DNA of 10,901 nt from an uncultured Porphyromonadaceae bacterium (GTDB lineage: Bacteria > Bacteroidota > Bacteroidia > Bacteroidales > Muribaculaceae). The stretch spans positions 1 through 10,901 of the forward strand of contig CAMWIF010000047.1 of the NCBI GenBank assembly GCA_947174225.1. Direction: 5' to 3'. The notes under the pieces were generated by a model, which was not told the origin of the DNA, made no database searches, and saw only the letters and a list, made by a program, of their open reading frames with translations. Below, one piece after another: positions 7,377 through 10,901 of the stretch. A program made the position numbers and the translations under genes. Every line of letters starts with the position of its first letter. The stretch's first letter is position 1.

Positions 7377-7401
7377 ATGAGGCATTGCTGCCTCATTTTT
7401 T
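7377..7401 (+). terminator. Intrinsic terminator downstream of mgtC
   Basis: ATGAGGCA (7377-7384), loop TTGC, TGCCTCAT (7389-7396), then an unbroken T-run through 7401 followed by more AT-rich sequence. An 8-bp GC-containing stem with a tetraloop and a T-tract is a textbook Rho-independent terminator, the only one of this clear form in the window. Confidence 0.88.
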
Positions 7402-7410
7402 ATTATTATA

Positions 7411-7442
7411 TTTGCTTGCCGAAATATTTTTTAGTATTTCTG
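7411..7442 (+). promoter_or_regulatory. Probable Bacteroidota-type promoter for hppA
   Basis: TTTG at 7411-7414 and TATTTCTG at 7435-7442 resemble the TTTG / TAnnTTTG consensus (one mismatch in the -7 element), with the same 20-nt spacing as the pheT promoter. It begins 9 nt after the preceding T-run and leaves a leader of about 35-40 nt before the hppA ATG. Confidence 0.6.
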
Positions 7443-7484
7443 TTAACCCAAATATTTTTATAAACCAACTTAACACATCTAACT

Positions 7485-9716
7485 ATGGAATCTTTATTTT
7501 GGATAGTACCTGTGTCGTCAGTCATAGCGCTTGTGCTGGCATGGTATTTCTATCAGCAAATGAAAGGTGAGAGCGAAGGAACTCCGACGATGGAGAAAAT
7601 CGCCTCCTATGTGCGACAAGGCGCAATGTCTTATCTCAGGCAACAATACAAAATTGTCGGCATCGTGTTTATCGTGCTTGTAATCCTCTTCTCTGTGATG
7701 GCGTATGGCTTCAACCTACAGAATCCCTGGGTGCCTGTGGCATTCCTCACCGGCGGTTTCTTCTCCGGCTTGTCAGGTTTCCTGGGTATGAAGACTGCCA
7801 CCTACGCATCTGCCCGTACAGCCAATGCGGCACGTCAGTCGCTCAACGGCGGTCTGCGCGTGGCTTTCCGAAGCGGTGCGGTTATGGGCTTGGTAGTGGT
7901 AGGTCTCGGTCTGCTCGACATATCTTTCTGGTATTGGCTGCTCAACCTCTGCATAGCCGACGATGTGCTTAACCCAACAGCCAAACTTTGTATGATCACA
8001 ACAACAATGCTTACATTCGGTATGGGCGCCAGTACACAGGCACTCTTCGCACGTGTCGGCGGCGGTATCTACACAAAGGCAGCCGATGTGGGTGCTGACC
8101 TTGTGGGTAAGGTTGAAGCCGGTATTCCCGAAGATGACCCTCGTAATCCTGCCACTATCGCCGACAATGTGGGCGACAACGTAGGTGACGTTGCCGGTAT
8201 GGGTGCCGACCTTTACGAATCTTACTGTGGTTCTATCCTTGCAACCTCCGCTTTGGGTGCAGCGGCTTTCATGGGAGCCGACTCTGTTGAAATGCAGTAT
8301 AAGGCAGTTATCGCCCCGATGCTCATTGCAGCCGTAGGTATCATACTTTCAATTATAGGTATATTCTCTGTAAAGACTAAGGAAGATGCTTCTATAAAGG
8401 ATCTTCTCGGCTCACTCTCGCTCGGCACCAACCTCAGCTCAATATTGATTGTCGGAGCCACTTTCTTGATTCTATGGCTTCTCCAGATGCATAACTGGGT
8501 CAACATTTCCCTCGCTGTCGTTGTCGGTCTTTTGGTGGGTATCGTAATCGGACGCTCAACCGAATATTACACTTCACAGTCATATACCCCCACAAAGAAA
8601 CTCGCGGAAAGCGGCACCACAGGTCCTGCCACAGTCATAATCTCCGGTATCGGTCTCGGTATGGTTTCAACCGCTATTCCCGTTATTGCGGTTGTGGCAG
8701 GTATCATCCTCTCCTTCTGGCTTGCATCAGGCTATGACTTCACCAACGTCGGCATGGGTCTCTACGGCATCGGCATCGCAGCCGTGGGTATGCTCTCCAC
8801 ACTCGGCATCACACTTGCCACTGACGCTTACGGTCCGATTGCCGACAATGCAGGTGGCAACGCGGAGATGAGCGGTCTCGGTGAGGAGGTGCGCCGTCGT
8901 ACAGACGCTCTCGACTCACTCGGCAATACTACAGCCGCCACAGGCAAAGGTTTCGCCATCGGTTCGGCAGCCTTGACAGGTCTCGCGCTCCTCGCCTCCT
9001 ATGTTGAGGAGATCCGCATTGGTCTTACTCGTCTCGGCAACCAGTTCATTCAGATAGGCACTGCCATTGATCCCAATACAGGTGAAGTGATACCTAACAA
9101 TGTGCCTATCCACGAAGCATCATTCACCGACTTCATGACCTATTATGACGTTACCTTGATGAATCCGAAAGTACTCTCCGGTATGTTCATCGGAGCAATG
9201 ATGGCATTCCTGTTCTGCGGACTCACGATGAACGCCGTGGGACGCGCAGCCGCCAAGATGGTGGAGGAAGTACGTCGCCAGTTCCGTGAGATAAAGGGTA
9301 TCCTTAGCGGTGAGGCAGAGCCTGACTATGCACAGTGTGTGAAAATATCCACCAAGGGTGCGCAGCGTGAGATGGTGTTCCCATCGGTACTTGCCATTGC
9401 CGTGCCTATCCTCACAGGTCTTATCTTCGGAGTTCCGGGTGTGGTAGGTCTGCTCGTAGGCGGTCTTTCAGCCGGCTTCGTATTGGCTATCTTTATGGCA
9501 AACTCCGGCGGTGCGTGGGACAATGCCAAGAAATACGTTGAAGAGGGTCATTTCGGTGGCAAGGGAAGCGAAGTGCATAAGGCTACCGTAACCGGCGACA
9601 CCGTTGGCGATCCTTTCAAAGACACGTCGGGCCCCAGCCTCAATATCCTCATCAAACTTATGTCGATGGTAGCAATCGTGATGGCAGGTCTGACAGTGGC
9701 TTGGAGCCTTCTATAA
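7485..9716 (+). CDS. hppA: K+-dependent membrane-bound pyrophosphatase, predicted Na+/H+ pump
   Basis: This 743-aa integral membrane protein hydrolyses pyrophosphate and uses the energy to pump cations out of the cytoplasm; it functions as a homodimer with about 16 helices per chain. All substrate motifs are present: DVGADLVGKVEAG (201-213), EDDPRNPATIADN and DNVGD (216-235), TDAYGPIADNAGGN (446-459), WDNAKK (678-683) and GDTVGDPFKDTSGP (704-717). The cytoplasmic loop motif GNTTAATGKG (480-489) has Ala484 where K+-independent enzymes carry Lys, so K+ dependence is predicted. Glu245 in DLYESY corresponds to the gate glutamate of Na+-pumping types. Thr89, Phe93, Asp145 and Met175 match, with a constant offset of one, the four-residue signature I recall for the Bacteroides vulgatus Na+,H+-PPase subfamily. 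It has its own promoter (7411-7442) and is followed by a hairpin, so it is likely monocistronic. Start and length fit the family. Confidence 0.96.
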   Translation: MESLFWIVPVSSVIALVLAWYFYQQMKGESEGTPTMEKIASYVRQGAMSYLRQQYKIVGIVFIVLVILFSVMAYGFNLQNPWVPVAFLTGGFFSGLSGFLGMKTATYASARTANAARQSLNGGLRVAFRSGAVMGLVVVGLGLLDISFWYWLLNLCIADDVLNPTAKLCMITTTMLTFGMGASTQALFARVGGGIYTKAADVGADLVGKVEAGIPEDDPRNPATIADNVGDNVGDVAGMGADLYESYCGSILATSALGAAAFMGADSVEMQYKAVIAPMLIAAVGIILSIIGIFSVKTKEDASIKDLLGSLSLGTNLSSILIVGATFLILWLLQMHNWVNISLAVVVGLLVGIVIGRSTEYYTSQSYTPTKKLAESGTTGPATVIISGIGLGMVSTAIPVIAVVAGIILSFWLASGYDFTNVGMGLYGIGIAAVGMLSTLGITLATDAYGPIADNAGGNAEMSGLGEEVRRRTDALDSLGNTTAATGKGFAIGSAALTGLALLASYVEEIRIGLTRLGNQFIQIGTAIDPNTGEVIPNNVPIHEASFTDFMTYYDVTLMNPKVLSGMFIGAMMAFLFCGLTMNAVGRAAAKMVEEVRRQFREIKGILSGEAEPDYAQCVKISTKGAQREMVFPSVLAIAVPILTGLIFGVPGVVGLLVGGLSAGFVLAIFMANSGGAWDNAKKYVEEGHFGGKGSEVHKATVTGDTVGDPFKDTSGPSLNILIKLMSMVAIVMAGLTVAWSLL

Positions 9717-9769
9717 GAACTTGTTATTTAAGTTTAAAGGGCATATAAGCTCTATCTAAACATATCCAC

Positions 9770-9815
9770 TGAAGCCTCACATCAGGTTGGATTTATAACC
9801 TGATGTGAGGCTTCA
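9770..9815 (+). terminator. 19-bp perfect hairpin downstream of hppA
   Basis: The arm at 9770-9788 (TGAAGCCTCACATCAGGTT) and the arm at 9797-9815 are perfect reverse complements around an 8-nt loop (GGATTTAT). It starts 53 nt after the hppA stop. Stem stability is very high, but no T-run follows (acatatacta). It is probably a terminator or a 3'-end stabiliser of the hppA transcript. Confidence 0.75.
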
Positions 9816-9830
9816 ACATATACTATACAG

Positions 9831-9852
9831 AGGGTCAGAGCAACCCCTTTTT
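9831..9852 (+). terminator. Possible second small terminator
   Basis: AGGGT (9831-9835) can pair with the bases around ACCCCT (9843-9848), with one bulged C and a 7-nt loop, and the T-run continues to 9852. The stem is short, but the T-run missing after the 19-bp hairpin is present here, so the two may act together. Weak on its own. Confidence 0.3.
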
Positions 9853-9855
9853 CAA

Positions 9856-9881
9856 ATTGTTTATCTTATCTACTAAACAAT
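9856..9881. repeat. 8-bp inverted repeat with 10-nt spacer
   Basis: ATTGTTTA (9856-9863) and TAAACAAT (9874-9881) are perfect reverse complements. The arms are AT-rich with no T-run after them, so a terminator is unlikely. This could be a weak protein-binding site upstream of the MFS gene, or chance in AT-rich sequence. Confidence 0.35.
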
Positions 9882-9907
9882 CCGGAAAGTGAGAAGTTAT
9901 TAAAATA

Positions 9908-9937
9908 TATCAAACAGCATAGCTATACCGTTTGATA
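9908..9937. promoter_or_regulatory. 30-bp near-perfect dyad, candidate operator of the MFS gene
   Basis: TATCAAAC (9908-9915) and GTTTGATA (9930-9937) flank a central palindrome ATAGCTAT (9919-9926). Across all 30 bases 13 of 15 symmetric pairs match; only 9916:9929 and 9918:9927 fail. Zero-loop symmetry suits a dimeric DNA-binding protein better than an RNA hairpin. It ends 35 nt before the ATG at 9973 and overlaps TACCGTTTG (9926-9934), which is one base longer than the TAnnTTTG promoter element. A bound repressor there could block transcription. The regulator is unknown, and the promoter reading is inference. Confidence 0.5.
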
Positions 9938-9972
9938 CAATTCCATAAGATTAACTTAAAATCGATTTTGCT

Positions 9973-10901
9973 ATGAGGTATGTCAGTTCGGGCAACGGCA
10001 AGATGCCTATGATTTCCCTTCTTGCTATACTATCAATATCCCTGACTATTAATATGCCGGGATTGGCAGTCTCACCGATGCTCGGGAAACTGCGTGATAT
10101 TTTCCACTCCTCGGAGATGGAGGCTCAGTTAGTCACCTCCTTACCCAATCTCTGTATGATTCCGGTGGTACTTATAGCAGGTAAGATCTCAACTGCCTCA
10201 CGGCAGACAGCCGTACTGATGACGGGTCTGCTGATATTCCTTGCAGCAGGTATCGGGTGTTTCTTTGCTAACAGTATGATGGCACTCATTGTTTTGGGCT
10301 GTTTCGTAGGCATAGGCTGCGGACTCGTGGTGCCTATCGCTGCCGGATACATTTCGGAATGGTTTATGGGAGGCTCCCGTCAGGCTGACTTAGGACTGAA
10401 ATCAACCACCTCTAACGCTATGGTCATCGTGGCTAACGTATACGTAGGCATTGTAGCCGCCATCAATTGGCACGCTGCCTTCGTGGTCTACCTCACCCCT
10501 ATCATTCCTCTTTTACTCGTGCCGTTTATGACCCAGAAGTATGTCAATAAACACCGCATAATCAACCCTACCCCCACTAACGATGGAAAAGAAGAATCAT
10601 CTTCTCAACCTTACCATTTCCAGGGCAGCCGTTCTACCTGGATGCTCGTGAGCCTCATATGTCTCTACCTTTTCCTTACCTACGCTACTACCTCCATATC
10701 CTACTATGCACCGTTCTGTATGGAGCATTTCGGAATGAATACCACAGAGGTAGGCGTTGTGACCGCTATGTATTATCTTATGTGCGCGGTATGTGGAGCG
10801 GTAGTGTCACCACTCAAGCATTTCTTTGGCAAGAACACTATGTATATCTGCTTAGGTCTGTGTGCTATCGGACTTTTCGGAATAGGCTTTACCCACAACT
10901 T
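9973..10901 (+). CDS. Major facilitator superfamily transporter (3'-truncated by window end)
   Basis: The first 309 codons are open to the window edge, starting MRYVSSGNGKMPMISLL. Six hydrophobic segments in the first half (about 13-33, 53-70, 80-98, 102-124, 145-163, 168-187) are followed by a charged Ser/Glu-rich cytoplasmic loop (188-220) and three more segments (222-243, 258-280, 288-306), as expected for a 12-helix MFS carrier. GKISTASRQTAVLM (70-83) sits where MFS motif A lies but lacks the usual Asp and second basic residue. GIGCGLVVPIAAGYISEWF (113-131) and WHAAFVVYLTP (166-176) resemble the helix 4 and helix 5-6 signatures of drug/sugar efflux carriers. The substrate cannot be told. 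Alternative starts are Met11 and Met13. The gene has its own upstream region with a 30-bp dyad, suggesting specific control. Roughly a quarter of the gene is probably missing. Confidence 0.85.
   Translation, partial: MRYVSSGNGKMPMISLLAILSISLTINMPGLAVSPMLGKLRDIFHSSEMEAQLVTSLPNLCMIPVVLIAGKISTASRQTAVLMTGLLIFLAAGIGCFFANSMMALIVLGCFVGIGCGLVVPIAAGYISEWFMGGSRQADLGLKSTTSNAMVIVANVYVGIVAAINWHAAFVVYLTPIIPLLLVPFMTQKYVNKHRIINPTPTNDGKEESSSQPYHFQGSRSTWMLVSLICLYLFLTYATTSISYYAPFCMEHFGMNTTEVGVVTAMYYLMCAVCGAVVSPLKHFFGKNTMYICLGLCAIGLFGIGFTHN

Noticed and set aside
7385..7570. 61-codon + strand frame upstream of hppA
   Set aside because: It starts inside the terminator stem (7377-7396), reads through the AT-rich promoter region and overlaps the hppA start in another frame. 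Its hydrophobic content comes from the T-rich DNA.
9717..9972. Possible small RNA in the dyad-rich hppA-MFS intergenic region
   Set aside because: Hairpins are present, but I see no consensus promoter driving the region as a separate RNA; the 19-bp hairpin and the small hairpin are better read as hppA transcript ends.

Overview
The window looks like chromosomal DNA of a Bacteroidales bacterium, plausibly of the Muribaculaceae/Bacteroides type. Four things point there: the Bacteroidota promoter pattern (TTTG, 20 nt, TAnnTTTG) ahead of pheT and in a weaker form ahead of hppA; lack of purine-rich Shine-Dalgarno sequences; tandem BACON-domain/BspA-type leucine-rich-repeat lipoproteins; and a membrane pyrophosphatase of the kind described in Bacteroides. 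The exact genus cannot be read from the sequence. All supported genes lie on the + strand.

Layout. (1) 1-400: an AT-rich 113-codon gene of unknown function followed by a perfect 12-bp hairpin. (2) 401-3061: two tandem paralogous surface-lipoprotein genes. Both have a lipobox, BACON-type Ig-like domains and BspA-type (LRR_5) repeats; the first has two BACON-like domains and the second has one. (3) 3147-6501: a housekeeping block, with a promoter, pheT (phenylalanyl-tRNA synthetase beta chain) and yebC (translation factor/regulator family), 51 nt apart and probably co-transcribed. pheS is not adjacent. (4) 6530-7401: a hairpin, an MgtC/SapB-family membrane protein gene, then a classical hairpin-plus-T terminator. 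(5) 7411-9815: a promoter, hppA (ion-pumping membrane pyrophosphatase) and a 19-bp perfect hairpin. (6) 9831-10901: a 3' region with several dyads, one a nearly perfect 30-bp palindrome, and the first 309 codons of a major facilitator transporter gene that runs off the window.

How they fit together. PheT and YebC both serve translation. HppA uses pyrophosphate, a by-product of aminoacyl-tRNA and nucleic acid synthesis, to pump cations; its residues match the K+-dependent, dual Na+/H+-pumping subfamily. MgtC, HppA and the MFS protein are all inner-membrane proteins, but each appears to be its own transcription unit. The BACON/LRR pair is the accessory, fast-evolving part.

I found no CRISPR array, tRNA, rRNA, insertion sequence or phage gene, and no convincing multi-gene system of a new kind. 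The best leads are the HppA specificity signature, the 30-bp dyad ahead of the MFS gene, and the duplicated BACON/LRR lipoproteins with an export-signal-like motif. No gene-free stretch exceeds 300 bases.
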